From: Hyphomicrobiales bacterium
Lineage (GTDB): Bacteria > Pseudomonadota > Alphaproteobacteria > Rhizobiales > Xanthobacteraceae
Assembly: GCA_009377755.1 (NCBI GenBank)
Contig: WHTM01000023.1
Span: 5,977 to 69,976, forward strand
Direction: 5' to 3'
DNA length: 64,000 nt
In this document: one piece after another, positions 39,561 through 49,915 of the stretch
Position numbering within the stretch: the stretch's first letter is position 1
Layout: each line of letters opens with the position of its first letter
Position numbers and translations under genes: made by a program
Notes under the pieces: model-generated
Told to the model about the DNA's origin: nothing
What the model saw: only the letters and a program-made list of their open reading frames with translations
The model's database searches: none

Positions 39561-40999
39561 GCGCGCGTCCGCTGTGGACCGTCGACGCGATGGCGGCCGC
39601 CATGGCCGCGCGGCAAAGTGGTGCCGTGCCGGCTTCGATCACCGGCATCTCCATCGACACCCGCACCATCGCACCTGGCGAAGCCTTCTTCGCGATCACC
39701 GGCGAGAACCGTGATGGGCACGACTTCGTCGCTGCGGCATTGCAGGCCGGGGCCGGTCTCGCCGTCGTGTCGGCGGCGCGGTTCGGGGACACGCCAGCCA
39801 GTGCGCCGCTGCTCGTCGTCGACGACGTGCTCGACGGTTTGCGCGATCTCGCCAAGGCGGCGCGGGCACGCTCGCAGGCAAGGATCGTCGCCGTTACCGG
39901 CTCGGTCGGCAAGACCGGCACCAAGGACGCGTTGCGGCTGGTGCTCGAACGGCAAGGCGAGACGCACGCGTCGGCCGCCTCCTACAACAATCACTGGGGC
40001 GTGCCGCTGTCGCTCGCCCGATGTCCCGAGACTGCCGAGTTCGCGGTGTTGGAGATGGGCATGAATCACGCGGGCGAGATCGAGCCGCTGTCGCGACTCG
40101 TTCGCCCGCACGTGGCCATCGTCACCGCCGTCGAGCCCGTGCACCTGGAATTCTTTGACTCGGTCGACGCGATTGCCGACGCCAAAGCGGAAATCTTTTC
40201 AGGTGTCGCCCCGCGTGGGGCGGCGGTGATCAATCGCGACAACGCGCACTTCGAGCGCCTCCGATGCGCGGCGCAAGCCTCCGGCATCGCCCACATCGTG
40301 TCGTTCGGCGAGCATGCGGAAGCGGATGCCCGGCTCGACAAGATCGCACTGCATGCGGATTGCTCGACGGTCGCGGCCTCAATCCTTGGTGTCGAGGTGA
40401 CCTACAAGGTCGGGGCGCCCGGGCGCCACATCGTCCAGAACTCCTTGGCGGTGCTGGCGGCCACCTCCCTGCTGGGCGCCGATCTGGCATTGGCGGCGCT
40501 GGCGCTCGCCGACCTGCAGCCGCCGGCCGGACGCGGCGCGCGGCAAACGCTGACGGTTCCCGGCGGCACGGCGCTCCTGATCGACGAGAGCTACAATGCA
40601 AATCCCGCCTCAATGCGGGCGGCCTTGGCGTTGCTCGGTCACGTCCCGATGGGACCGCGCGGCCGGCGCATCGCGGTGCTTGGCGACATGCTCGAGCTCG
40701 GGCCGCGTGGCCGGGACCTGCATCATGCGCTGGTCGAGCCGGTGCTGGCGCACGGAATCGAACTGGTATTCTGCTCCGGGCCGCTGATGCGGGCGTTGTG
40801 GGAGGCTCTTCCGCCCGAGCGTCGCGGCGGCTATGCCGAGACCGCGGCCGCCATTGAACCGGCGGTGGTCGCCGAAATCCACGCCGGCGATGCCGTCATG
40901 GTGAAGGGTTCTCTGGGCTCGAAAATGGGCCCGATCGTCACAGCGCTCGCGCGCAAGTATTCATCTCAGTGGCCGGCCACGGCGACCGCACAAGGCTGA
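39557..40999 (+). CDS. murF: UDP-MurNAc-tripeptide:D-Ala-D-Ala ligase
   Basis: A 480-residue Mur ligase. The ATP site reads [21 protein letters not shown], followed by [29 protein letters not shown], the nucleotide contact [17 protein letters not shown] and GDMLELG. It completes the UDP-MurNAc pentapeptide. It is translationally coupled to murE and followed by mraY after 4 nt. Confidence 0.97.
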   Translation: MSARPLWTVDAMAAAMAARQSGAVPASITGISIDTRTIAPGEAFFAITGENRDGHDFVAAALQAGAGLAVVSAARFGDTPASAPLLVVDDVLDGLRDLAKAARARSQARIVAVTGSVGKTGTKDALRLVLERQGETHASAASYNNHWGVPLSLARCPETAEFAVLEMGMNHAGEIEPLSRLVRPHVAIVTAVEPVHLEFFDSVDAIADAKAEIFSGVAPRGAAVINRDNAHFERLRCAAQASGIAHIVSFGEHAEADARLDKIALHADCSTVAASILGVEVTYKVGAPGRHIVQNSLAVLAATSLLGADLALAALALADLQPPAGRGARQTLTVPGGTALLIDESYNANPASMRAALALLGHVPMGPRGRRIAVLGDMLELGPRGRDLHHALVEPVLAHGIELVFCSGPLMRALWEALPPERRGGYAETAAAIEPAVVAEIHAGDAVMVKGSLGSKMGPIVTALARKYSSQWPATATAQG

Positions 41000-41003
41000 T
41001 CCG

Positions 41004-42089
41004 ATGCTCTACTGGCTGGTCGACCTCTCCGACAAGGTCTCAATCTTCAACGTCTTTCGCTACATCACCTTCCGCACCGGCGGATCGGTAGTGACGGCTC
41101 TGCTGTTCGTGTTCCTGTTCGGCAGCAAGATCATCGACCTTCTGCGCCTCAAGCAGGGCAAGGGCCAGCCGATCCGTGCCGACGGGCCGCCGTCGCATCT
41201 GCTGACCAAGACCGGAACGCCGACGATGGGCGGCCTGATGATCCTTTCGGGGCTCGTGGTCTCGACCGTACTGTGGGCGAACCCGTCCAATCCCTACGTC
41301 TGGATCGTGCTCGGCGTGACGCTCGGCTTCGGCCTCGTCGGCTTCTACGACGACTACCTGAAGGTGACGCGCCAAAGCCACAACGGATTTTCCGGCCGTA
41401 CCCGCCTCGCCGTCGAGGCGCTGATCGCGGCGGTGGCATGCTTCGCCCTGTCGCAGATCGGACGCGCTCCCTTCGCCACCTCGCTCGCCTTTCCGTTCTT
41501 CAAGGATATGGTCATCGATCTCGGCTGGTTCTTCATCGTGTTCGGCGCCTTCATCATCGTGGGTGCCGGAAACGCAGTGAACCTGACCGACGGGCTCGAC
41601 GGTCTCGCCATCGTCCCGGTGATGATCGCGGCGTCGACCTACACCGCGATCGCCTATCTCGCGGGCAATGCGGTATTCGCGGACTATCTGCAAATTCACT
41701 TCACGCCGGGTACCGGCGAGCTTGCAGTCTTGTGCGGGGCGATGGTCGGCGCGGGCCTAGGTTTCCTCTGGTTCAACGCGCCGCCGGCGTCGATCTTCAT
41801 GGGCGACACGGGCTCGCTCGCGCTCGGCGGCATGCTCGGGGCGATTGCGGTCGCGACCAAGCACGAGATCACGCTGGCCATCGTCGGCGGGCTGTTCGTG
41901 CTCGAGGCGGTGTCGGTGATCGTGCAGGTCGTATCGTTCAAGCTGACCGGCAAGCGCGTGTTCAAGATGGCGCCGATCCACCATCACTTCGAGCAACTCG
42001 GCTGGACCGAATCGCAGATCGTGATCCGGTTCTGGATCATCGCCCTGGTGCTTGCGCTCGCGGGCCTCGCCACGCTGAAGCTGCGATGA
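41004..42089 (+). CDS. mraY: Phospho-N-acetylmuramoyl-pentapeptide transferase
   Basis: A 361-residue integral membrane enzyme with ten predicted helices. Diagnostic cytoplasmic loops are [14 protein letters not shown], the Asp-Asp pair in [31 protein letters not shown], and [13 protein letters not shown] near the C-terminus. It makes lipid I by moving phospho-MurNAc-pentapeptide to undecaprenyl phosphate. Its stop overlaps the murD start. Confidence 0.98.
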   Translation: MLYWLVDLSDKVSIFNVFRYITFRTGGSVVTALLFVFLFGSKIIDLLRLKQGKGQPIRADGPPSHLLTKTGTPTMGGLMILSGLVVSTVLWANPSNPYVWIVLGVTLGFGLVGFYDDYLKVTRQSHNGFSGRTRLAVEALIAAVACFALSQIGRAPFATSLAFPFFKDMVIDLGWFFIVFGAFIIVGAGNAVNLTDGLDGLAIVPVMIAASTYTAIAYLAGNAVFADYLQIHFTPGTGELAVLCGAMVGAGLGFLWFNAPPASIFMGDTGSLALGGMLGAIAVATKHEITLAIVGGLFVLEAVSVIVQVVSFKLTGKRVFKMAPIHHHFEQLGWTESQIVIRFWIIALVLALAGLATLKLR

Positions 42090-43480
42090 CGCCCGTCACG
42101 GTTTTTTCCGGCCGGACCGTCGCGGTCTTCGGCCTCGGTAAGTCGGGCCGCATGACCTGTCAGGCGCTGATTGCCGGTGGGGCAAGGGTGGTCGCAGCCG
42201 ACGACAACGCAGCGTCGCTTGCGGAGGCCGCGGCAGCCGGCATCCCCATCGGCGATCTACGCACCATCGACTGGTCGACGGTCGCCGTGCTGGTGCTCGC
42301 GCCCGGCGCGCCGCTGACGCATCCGGCGCCGCATTGGGCGGTCCTGTTGGCGCAGCGCGCGAATGTCCCGGTGATCGGCGACATTGACCTGTTCTGCCGC
42401 GAGCGCGCCAAGTCTGCACCCGGCGCTCCGTTCGTCGCCATCACCGGCACCAACGGCAAGTCGACCACGACGGCCCTGGTTGCGCACATCCTGCGCAGCG
42501 CGGGGCGCGACGTGCAGATGGGCGGCAATATCGGCGTGCCCATCCTCTCTCTCGAGCCGTCGTCGCGCGCCCGCGTGCACGTGATCGAAATGTCGTCGTT
42601 CCAGATCGACCTTGCGCCCGCGCTCGATCCGACGGTCGGCGTATTGCTCAATGTGTCCGAGGATCATCTCGACCGCCATGGTACGATGGAGAACTATGCG
42701 GCCATCAAGGAGCGGCTGGTCGCGGGGGTCCAGGGTGGCGGCATCGCTATCGTCGGCGTTGACGACGACTGGTGCCGTGCCATTGCCGACCGGCTGGAGA
42801 AGCAATGCCGTCGGCTTGTCCGCATTTCAGTGCATCAAGCATTGGTGCAAGGCGTGACCGTCGAGGGCAATCGCATCGTTGCCGCAACGGAGCGTGGCCG
42901 TGAGACCGTCGCCGAACTTGCCGGGATTTCTTCGCTGCGCGGCGTCCACAATGCGCAGAATGCTGCTTGCGCGGCCGCGGCGATGCTTGCGCTCGGTCTG
43001 TCGCCGCACGACATCCAGCAAGGGCTCCGCTCCTTTCCCGGCCTCGCGCACCGCATGGAAGAAGTGGGGCGCAGGGGGGCGGTGCTGTTCGTCAATGATT
43101 CGAAGGCGACCAACGTCGACTCGGCGGCTGTCGCATTGGTCTGCTTCACCGACATTTTCTGGATCCTGGGCGGCAAGGCGAAGACCGGCGGCATCGCCAG
43201 CCTGACGCAATTCTTTCCGCGCGTCGCGAAGGCCTACCTGATCGGCGAGGCGACCGAGGAGTTCGCCGCGACGCTCGAGGGGCGCGTGCCCTACGTCCGC
43301 TGCGGCACAATGGATCGTGCCGTGGTGGCGGCCGCCTTCGATGCTGAAAGCTCCGGCTTGGCCGCACCTGTGGTGCTGCTGTCGCCGGCCTGCGCCTCGT
43401 TCGACCAGTACCGGAACTTCGAGGTGCGCGGGGACGCCTTCCGCAAGCTGGTGCAGGCGCTGCCGGGTAAAAGACCCTAG
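42086..43480 (+). CDS. murD: UDP-MurNAc-L-alanine:D-glutamate ligase
   Basis: A 464-residue Mur ligase. The N-terminal Rossmann part starts [17 protein letters not shown], the ATP site is [16 protein letters not shown], and further motifs are [48 protein letters not shown] and [19 protein letters not shown]. It adds D-glutamate. The start is set by ATGA overlap with mraY. A partial palindrome follows its stop. Confidence 0.98.
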   Translation: MTPVTVFSGRTVAVFGLGKSGRMTCQALIAGGARVVAADDNAASLAEAAAAGIPIGDLRTIDWSTVAVLVLAPGAPLTHPAPHWAVLLAQRANVPVIGDIDLFCRERAKSAPGAPFVAITGTNGKSTTTALVAHILRSAGRDVQMGGNIGVPILSLEPSSRARVHVIEMSSFQIDLAPALDPTVGVLLNVSEDHLDRHGTMENYAAIKERLVAGVQGGGIAIVGVDDDWCRAIADRLEKQCRRLVRISVHQALVQGVTVEGNRIVAATERGRETVAELAGISSLRGVHNAQNAACAAAAMLALGLSPHDIQQGLRSFPGLAHRMEEVGRRGAVLFVNDSKATNVDSAAVALVCFTDIFWILGGKAKTGGIASLTQFFPRVAKAYLIGEATEEFAATLEGRVPYVRCGTMDRAVVAAAFDAESSGLAAPVVLLSPACASFDQYRNFEVRGDAFRKLVQALPGKRP

Positions 43481-43482
43481 CC

Positions 43483-43497
43483 GGCGTCATGGCCGGG
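43483..43497. repeat. Truncated copy of the GIY-YIG-flanking palindrome
   Basis: GGCGTCATGGCCGGG is identical to the first 15 bases of the 34-bp palindrome at 47396. Only this left half is present, 2 bases after the murD stop. It is a solo remnant of the same repeat family in the same operon. Confidence 0.65.
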
Positions 43498-43626
43498 CCC
43501 CATCGTCTTTCTTGCTGTACCGCCCTGAGGCTGGATGCCCGGCACAACGAAGAGGGAATTGTTAATCCCCCTTAAACCATAACGCGTCAGGACTATCCTC
43601 GCACAATCCCGCTTCGAGGATGTCTC

Positions 43627-44778
43627 ATGGTCTCGCGGACGGAACGCACGACCTTCGGCGAGTGGTGGTGGACCGTCGACAAGATGATGCTCGCCGCGCT
43701 GGCGGCGCTAATGTTGGCCGGCACCGTGCTGTCACTGGCAGCAAGCCCACCGGTCGCCGCGCGCATCGGCCTCGACCCTTTCCATTTCGTCAACCGGCAC
43801 ATCCTGTTCCTGGCGCCCGCGATCGCGGTGCTGATCGGCACCTCGTTCCTGACGCCGCACCATATCCGCCGCGTGTCGCTGATCGTCTTCATTCTCAGCC
43901 TGGCATTGGTCGGTGCCGCCATCCTGTTCGGGGCGGAGATCAAGGGCGCGCGCCGCTGGATCGTAATCCTCGGACTCAACATACAACCGTCCGAGTTCCT
44001 CAAGCCGGCGTTCGTCGTGCTGATCGCCTGGTTGTTCGGCGAGTCCGCGCGCCGGCCAGAAATGCCGGCCAACACCATCGCGCTGGCGCTTTTGGGGCTC
44101 GTGGTGCCGCTGCTGGTGCTGCAGCCCGACTTCGGCCAGACCATGCTGATTGCGCTAGTGTGGGGGGCGCTGTTCTTCATGGCCGGAATGCGCATGATCT
44201 GGGTGATGGGCCTTGCCGGCGTTGCCGCCGCTGGCCTGGCGGGCGCCTATTTCACGGTTTCGCACGTCACCAAGCGCATCAACCGATTCCTCGATCCCGC
44301 AACCGGGGACAGCTTCAACATCACTATCGCACTGGAATCATTCTCGCGTGGCGGATGGTTCGGCCAGGGGCCGGGTGAGGGAACCGTCAAGCGCGTTCTT
44401 CCGGAGGCGCATACCGACTTCGTCTTCGCGGTGGCAGCCGAGGAATTCGGCGTGGTGCTCTGCCTGACGCTGCTGGCGCTGGTGGCCTTCGTCGTCATCC
44501 GCGCGCTGGCGAAGGCGATGCACAACGAGGAGCCGTTCGTACGGTTCGCCGCGTCAGGCCTGGCGATGCTGTTCGGCATGCAGGCCGCGATCAACATGGC
44601 GGTGAACTTGCATCTGATCCCGGCCAAGGGCATGACGTTTCCGTTCGTCTCCTATGGCGGCTCCTCGATGATCTCCATGGCCTTCGGCATGGGCATGCTG
44701 CTGGCGCTGACCCGCGAGCGCCCGCGCGCCGAACAGCTGGCGAGTCAGGATGCCGCGCTCGCCGGAAGCCCGGCTTGA
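43627..44778 (+). CDS. ftsW: Lipid II-polymerising SEDS protein FtsW
   Basis: A 383-residue protein with about ten helices. The SEDS landmarks are IKGARRWIVILGLNIQPSEFLKPA, LQPDFGQTMLI, the catalytic Asp in LPEAHTDFVFAVAAEEFG, and KGMTFPFVSYGGSSMISMAFGMG. It polymerises septal glycan strands with FtsI. GAGGATG lies before the ATG. The 146-bp gap upstream holds a repeat remnant and an AT-rich GTTAATCCCCCTTAAACC patch that might contain a promoter. Confidence 0.97.
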   Translation: MVSRTERTTFGEWWWTVDKMMLAALAALMLAGTVLSLAASPPVAARIGLDPFHFVNRHILFLAPAIAVLIGTSFLTPHHIRRVSLIVFILSLALVGAAILFGAEIKGARRWIVILGLNIQPSEFLKPAFVVLIAWLFGESARRPEMPANTIALALLGLVVPLLVLQPDFGQTMLIALVWGALFFMAGMRMIWVMGLAGVAAAGLAGAYFTVSHVTKRINRFLDPATGDSFNITIALESFSRGGWFGQGPGEGTVKRVLPEAHTDFVFAVAAEEFGVVLCLTLLALVAFVVIRALAKAMHNEEPFVRFAASGLAMLFGMQAAINMAVNLHLIPAKGMTFPFVSYGGSSMISMAFGMGMLLALTRERPRAEQLASQDAALAGSPA

Positions 44779-45896
44779 TGATCGACGCTACGCCGATGGT
44801 GATGGTCGCCGCCGGCGGAACCGGCGGGCATCTGTTTCCGGCCGAAGCCCTGAGCGTTGCACTGGCGGGCCGCGGGGTCGCGGTCGAGCTTGCAACCGAC
44901 GAGCGCGCTAGCCGCTACGGGCATACGTTTCCGGCGCGCGCCACTCATCTTATCCCGAGCGCGACGATCCGTGGCCGCGATCCGCTGTCGCTGGCGCGGA
45001 CGGCGGCGACGCTTACGCTCGGCGTCAGCAAGGCTTGGCTGGTGCTCGGCCGTGCGCGGCCGGCGGTGGTGGTCGGCTTCGGCGGCTATCCGAGCATTCC
45101 GCCGGTGCTGGCGGCAACGCTGCGCGGTATTCCGACGGTCATTCATGAGCAGAACGGCGTCATGGGCCGCGCCAACCGCTTCCTCGCCAAGCGCGTCATC
45201 GCCATCGCCACCGGCTTTTCCGGGGTGACCGATCGCGACTCCGTGCTGGCCGCGAAGGCGACGCACGTGGGCAACCCGGTGCGGCCGGCGATCATCGAGG
45301 CGGCGAAGGTGCCGTATGTCGTGCCGGGGGCCGGTGGGCGCCTGAATCTTCTGGTCTTTGGTGGCAGCCAGGGCGCGCGGGTGATGGCCGATATCGTGCC
45401 GCCGGCGATCGAGGCGCTCGATCCCTCGCTGCGCGCTCGCCTCTCGGTCATTCAGCAGGCACGCGAGGAAGATGCAGCGCGCGTGCAGACGGCCTATGCA
45501 CGGTTAGGCATCGAGGCGGAGGTTACGCCGTTCTTCGCCGATCTGCCGGCGCGCATGGCGGCGAGTCATATGGTCATCTCGCGCTCCGGCGCCTCGACGG
45601 TCGCGGAACTGGCGGCGATCGGCAGGCCCGCCTTCCTCGTACCGCTGCCAACTGCCCTCGACCAGGACCAGCACGCTAATGCGTCGGCGCTGGAGCAGGT
45701 CGGTGGGGCAATCCTGATCACCCAGGACGATTTTACCCCGGCCCGCCTTGCTTCCGACATCGCCGCACTGATGAATGCGCCGGATCGGCTCGCCGCCATG
45801 GCTGCCGCAGCCAGGACTGCCGGCACCATTGACGCGGCCGACCGTTTGGCGGAACTGGTCTTGAAGGTAGCGGGTGTGCTACCCGCAACGCACTGA
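44778..45896 (+). CDS. murG: UDP-GlcNAc:lipid I N-acetylglucosaminyltransferase
   Basis: A 372-residue GT-B glycosyltransferase. Motifs are VAAGGTGGHLFPAEAL, GFGGYPSIPPVLAA, IHEQNGVMGRANRFLA, LNLLVFGGSQGARVM and, in the donor site, HMVISRSGASTVAELAAIGRPAFLVPLP with ALDQDQHANA. It makes lipid II. The ATG at 44778 overlaps the ftsW stop (TGATG). Confidence 0.98.
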   Translation: MIDATPMVMVAAGGTGGHLFPAEALSVALAGRGVAVELATDERASRYGHTFPARATHLIPSATIRGRDPLSLARTAATLTLGVSKAWLVLGRARPAVVVGFGGYPSIPPVLAATLRGIPTVIHEQNGVMGRANRFLAKRVIAIATGFSGVTDRDSVLAAKATHVGNPVRPAIIEAAKVPYVVPGAGGRLNLLVFGGSQGARVMADIVPPAIEALDPSLRARLSVIQQAREEDAARVQTAYARLGIEAEVTPFFADLPARMAASHMVISRSGASTVAELAAIGRPAFLVPLPTALDQDQHANASALEQVGGAILITQDDFTPARLASDIAALMNAPDRLAAMAAAARTAGTIDAADRLAELVLKVAGVLPATH

Positions 45897-45959
45897 TTCC
45901 GTGTCCCGCGCTGCAGCGTGAAGCGCTGCGCCCGGGGAACGAATTCGGGAATTTCCCAC

Positions 45960-47369
<1,410 letters not shown>

Positions 47370-47395
47370 TGGGTATTCGGCACGAGGCCAACCAC

Positions 47396-47429
47396 GGCGT
47401 CATGGCCGGGGTTGTCCCGGCCATCCACG
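47396..47429. repeat. Left palindromic repeat flanking the GIY-YIG gene
   Basis: A 34-bp element, itself palindromic (ATGGCCGGG...CCCGGCCAT), 26 bases after the murC stop. It matches the reverse complement of the right copy at 47743 at 32 of 34 positions, so the two are inverted around the GIY-YIG gene. Confidence 0.9.
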
Positions 47430-47446
47430 TTTTTTCGTCCTTCATG

Positions 47447-47725
47447 TCAATTCTTCGAACAAATCGCGCCAGGTTGGATTCGCCCTGAGAATCGCGCTTT
47501 CCAAGTGCGAGGCCAATGCTTCATGTTGTGCTCGCGCTGGATGGCATACTGAATATCTTCGTATCGCTCAAAGTACACGAGCCGCTTAAGCCCGTACCGC
47601 TTGGTGAACCCACGGACCAGTCCTTCACGATGCTCATAAACCCGCCGGATCAAATCATTTGTCACGCCAACGTACAGCGTTCCATTGGCGTGGTTGGTCA
47701 TGATGTAGACGTATCCTCCCCGCAT
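47447..47725 (-). CDS. GIY-YIG endonuclease-like protein, C-terminus frameshifted
   Basis: A 92-residue GIY-YIG domain of the YhbQ/UPF0213-like size. The motif is MRGGYVYIMTNHANGTLYVGVTNDL (Tyr/Gly core), followed by RRVYEHREG with Arg and the first catalytic helix, FTKRYGLKRLVYFE and EDIQYAIQREHNMKHWPRTWK with the catalytic Glu in AIQREH. Relatives end with a block like LRANPTWRDLFEELT. That peptide is present in the DNA here but in a shifted frame, so the last 14 residues (SGRIQPGAICSKN) are out of frame. It opposes murC and murB and lies between two inverted palindromes. Nicking or cutting activity is plausible but unproven. Confidence 0.85.
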   Translation of the reverse strand: MRGGYVYIMTNHANGTLYVGVTNDLIRRVYEHREGLVRGFTKRYGLKRLVYFERYEDIQYAIQREHNMKHWPRTWKARFSGRIQPGAICSKN

Positions 47726-47742
47726 GCGGCGATTTTGGAAGA

Positions 47743-47776
47743 CGTGGATGGCCGGGACAAGCCCGGCCATGACGGC
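47743..47776. repeat. Right palindromic repeat flanking the GIY-YIG gene
   Basis: CGTGGATGGCCGGGACAAGC and the following 14 bases are the inverted partner of 47396-47429 (32 of 34 matches). It ends 24 bases before the murB start. In frame it encodes the peptide AGLVPAIHVF directly upstream of the GIY-YIG start. Confidence 0.9.
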
Positions 47777-47799
47777 CGCGGATGCGCTTCGGCCTACCA

Positions 47800-48717
47800 A
47801 TGACCTTTCCCGACATCGTCACGGACCTGAAATCGCGCATGCCGCAATTGCGCGGCCGCCTCATCGCCAACGAGCCGCTCGCGCCGCTGACCTGGTTCCG
47901 GGTCGGCGGTTCGGCGCAGGTGCTATTCATGCCGGAGGACGAGGCGGACCTCGCGCATGTCTTGGCCAACCTCGCGCCCGAGATTCCGGTTACCGTCATC
48001 GGCCTCGGCTCCAACCTGATCGTGCGCGAGGGCGGCGTGCCCGGCGTCGTCATCCGGCTTGGGCGCGGCTTCAATGAGGTGCGTGTCGAGAGCGGCAATT
48101 GCATCCTCGCCGGCGCTGCCGTGCCGGACGTGAAGGTTGCACGCACCGCTCAGGAGGCGGGCACCGGCGGCTTATCGTTCATGCGCGGCATTCCCGGCGG
48201 GATCGGCGGCGCTCTGCGAATGAACGGTGGGGCGTATGGTCGCGAGACCAAGGATACGCTCGTCGAGGCGCGGGCGGTCGATAGGCAGGGCCGCATCCAT
48301 GTGCTCACGAATGCCGACATGCACTACACCTACCGTCACTGCGGGGCGCCGGAAGACCTCGTCTTCACCTCGGCACTGTTTCAGGGGGCCCCCGGCGATC
48401 CCGCCGTCATCGCCGCGGAGATGAACTCCATCACCGAGGCGCGCGAGGCGACGCAGCCGATCAAGAGCCGCACCGGCGGATCGACCTTCAAGAACCCACC
48501 GGGGCAGAAGGCGTGGCAGCTGATCGACGCCGCCGGCTGCCGAGGGCTGGCCGTTGGCGACGCGCAGGTCTCCGAGCTGCACTGCAATTTTCTCATCAAT
48601 CGCGGCAGCTCCACGGCCGCCGACATCGAGACGCTCGGCGAGACGGTGCGCGCCCGGGTGAAGGAAGCGTCGGGCGTAGAACTTGAGTGGGAGATCAAAC
48701 GGATTGGGATCGCATAG
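47800..48717 (+). CDS. murB: UDP-N-acetylenolpyruvoylglucosamine reductase
   Basis: A 305-residue FAD enzyme of the type lacking the E. coli insert. FAD-binding blocks are [34 protein letters not shown] and [22 protein letters not shown]; the late [24 protein letters not shown] and [11 protein letters not shown] are also typical. The catalytic Ser/Cys is in the [12 protein letters not shown] block. The start at 47800 ([10 protein letters not shown]) is preferred; ATG at 47782 is possible. No clear ribosome-binding site is visible, which may reflect the inserted repeat just upstream. Confidence 0.95.
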   Translation: MTFPDIVTDLKSRMPQLRGRLIANEPLAPLTWFRVGGSAQVLFMPEDEADLAHVLANLAPEIPVTVIGLGSNLIVREGGVPGVVIRLGRGFNEVRVESGNCILAGAAVPDVKVARTAQEAGTGGLSFMRGIPGGIGGALRMNGGAYGRETKDTLVEARAVDRQGRIHVLTNADMHYTYRHCGAPEDLVFTSALFQGAPGDPAVIAAEMNSITEAREATQPIKSRTGGSTFKNPPGQKAWQLIDAAGCRGLAVGDAQVSELHCNFLINRGSSTAADIETLGETVRARVKEASGVELEWEIKRIGIA

Positions 48718-48718
48718 C

Positions 48719-49915
48719 GTGGCAACCAACGACCATCCCATCATCGTCGTCGGCGGCGGGCTCGGCGGGGCTGCCGTCGCGCTTGCGCTCGGCCGCAAGG
48801 GTCGGCGCGTGCGCCTGCTGGAAAGCGCGCCGGAGCTTGGCGTGATCGGCTACGGCATCCAGCTTGGTCCGAACGTGTTCCCGATGTTCGACCGACTAGG
48901 GGTGCGCGACGCGGTGATGCAGGTCGCGACTGTCCCGTCCACCGTGCGCATGCGTGACGCCTTCACCGGGGAGGATATCACGGAGTTGCCGACCGGGAAG
49001 CCGTCGTTCATCGCGCGGTTCAAGGACCCCTACATCATCATTCACCGAGTCGACCTGCATATGGCGCTGCTCGATGCCTGCCGGCAGATTCCGTCGATCT
49101 CGCTCGAGCCCGACATGACGGTCACCGGATTCGAAGATCACGGCGACCGGGTCACAGTCACCATCCAGGATGGCCGCACCATCGACGGCGCCGCCGTCAT
49201 CGGCGCGGACGGCCTCGGCTCGCGCATTCGCGCCCAGCTCCTGAACGAAGGGAGGCCGCGGCTCAATGGCTACGTCGCGCACCGCACGATCGTGCCGATG
49301 GAGGCGTTGAAGGCCGACGTGTCGCGCGACGACGTGGTGCTGTGGGCCGGCCCCGGATTCCACATCGTGCATTATCCCCTGCGTCATTGCGCGTTGTTCA
49401 ACATCGTCGCGGTGTTCCGCACGTCGACGTATTTGGAAAAAGGCGAGATCGAGAAGTATCGTGCCGAGCTGATCCACACTTACCGCGACGCGCACCCCGG
49501 CATGAAGGGTCTGCTGACGATGATGGATCTGGAGCGGCGCTGGGCAATCTCCGACCGCGATCCGATCCGGAACTGGAGCAGGGGCCGGGCGACGCTGCTC
49601 GGCGATGCGGCGCATCCGACGCTGCAGTCATACGCGCAAGGCGCCTGCATGGCGATCGAGGATGCCGTCTACCTCGGCGAATTGGTCGATCTGGCCGGCG
49701 ACGACTTCGCCGCCGCGTTCCAGCGCTACCAGGCCGCACGCTGCGTGCGCACCGCGCGGCTGCAACTGGAGTCGCGCTCGCTCTGGGAGATCTATCATGC
49801 CGAAGATCTCGCCCGCGAGGCGCTGTGGCAGGAATTGTCAGAGCGCTCCGACGAGGACGTCTACCAGTGCCTCGCCTGGCTCTATGACGGCGTGTCGCTG
49901 CCGTGGGCGTCCTGA
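48719..49915 (+). CDS. FAD-dependent aromatic monooxygenase, 3-hydroxybenzoate 6-hydroxylase-like
   Basis: A 398-residue group A flavoprotein hydroxylase. The FAD motif is IIVVGGGLGGAAVALALGRKG, then the family GIQLGPNVFPMFDRLGV, the DG motif VIGADGLGSRIRAQLL and the second FAD motif RATLLGDAAHPTLQSYAQGACMAIEDAVYL. Overall it resembles 3-hydroxybenzoate 6-hydroxylase (gentisate route) and salicylate hydroxylases. It starts with GTG one base after the murB stop. Its 3' end overlaps the convergent TRAP permease gene by 34 bp. By position it begins the accessory island in the dcw cluster. Confidence 0.88.
   Translation: MATNDHPIIVVGGGLGGAAVALALGRKGRRVRLLESAPELGVIGYGIQLGPNVFPMFDRLGVRDAVMQVATVPSTVRMRDAFTGEDITELPTGKPSFIARFKDPYIIIHRVDLHMALLDACRQIPSISLEPDMTVTGFEDHGDRVTVTIQDGRTIDGAAVIGADGLGSRIRAQLLNEGRPRLNGYVAHRTIVPMEALKADVSRDDVVLWAGPGFHIVHYPLRHCALFNIVAVFRTSTYLEKGEIEKYRAELIHTYRDAHPGMKGLLTMMDLERRWAISDRDPIRNWSRGRATLLGDAAHPTLQSYAQGACMAIEDAVYLGELVDLAGDDFAAAFQRYQAARCVRTARLQLESRSLWEIYHAEDLAREALWQELSERSDEDVYQCLAWLYDGVSLPWAS

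Noticed and set aside
41273-42085. An N-terminal extension giving a 735-residue MurD reading
   Set aside because: The extra 271 codons overlap mraY in another frame and are Arg-rich; ATGA overlap at 42086 gives the normal MurD.
43560-43580. GTTAATCCCCCTTAAAC upstream of ftsW as a CtrA site
   Set aside because: The half-sites are 6, not 7, bases apart, so it does not fit the consensus well.
47370-47800. A group I intron or homing element in murC-murB
   Set aside because: The GIY-YIG gene is not inside a coding gene and no intron core was seen; both mur genes are complete.
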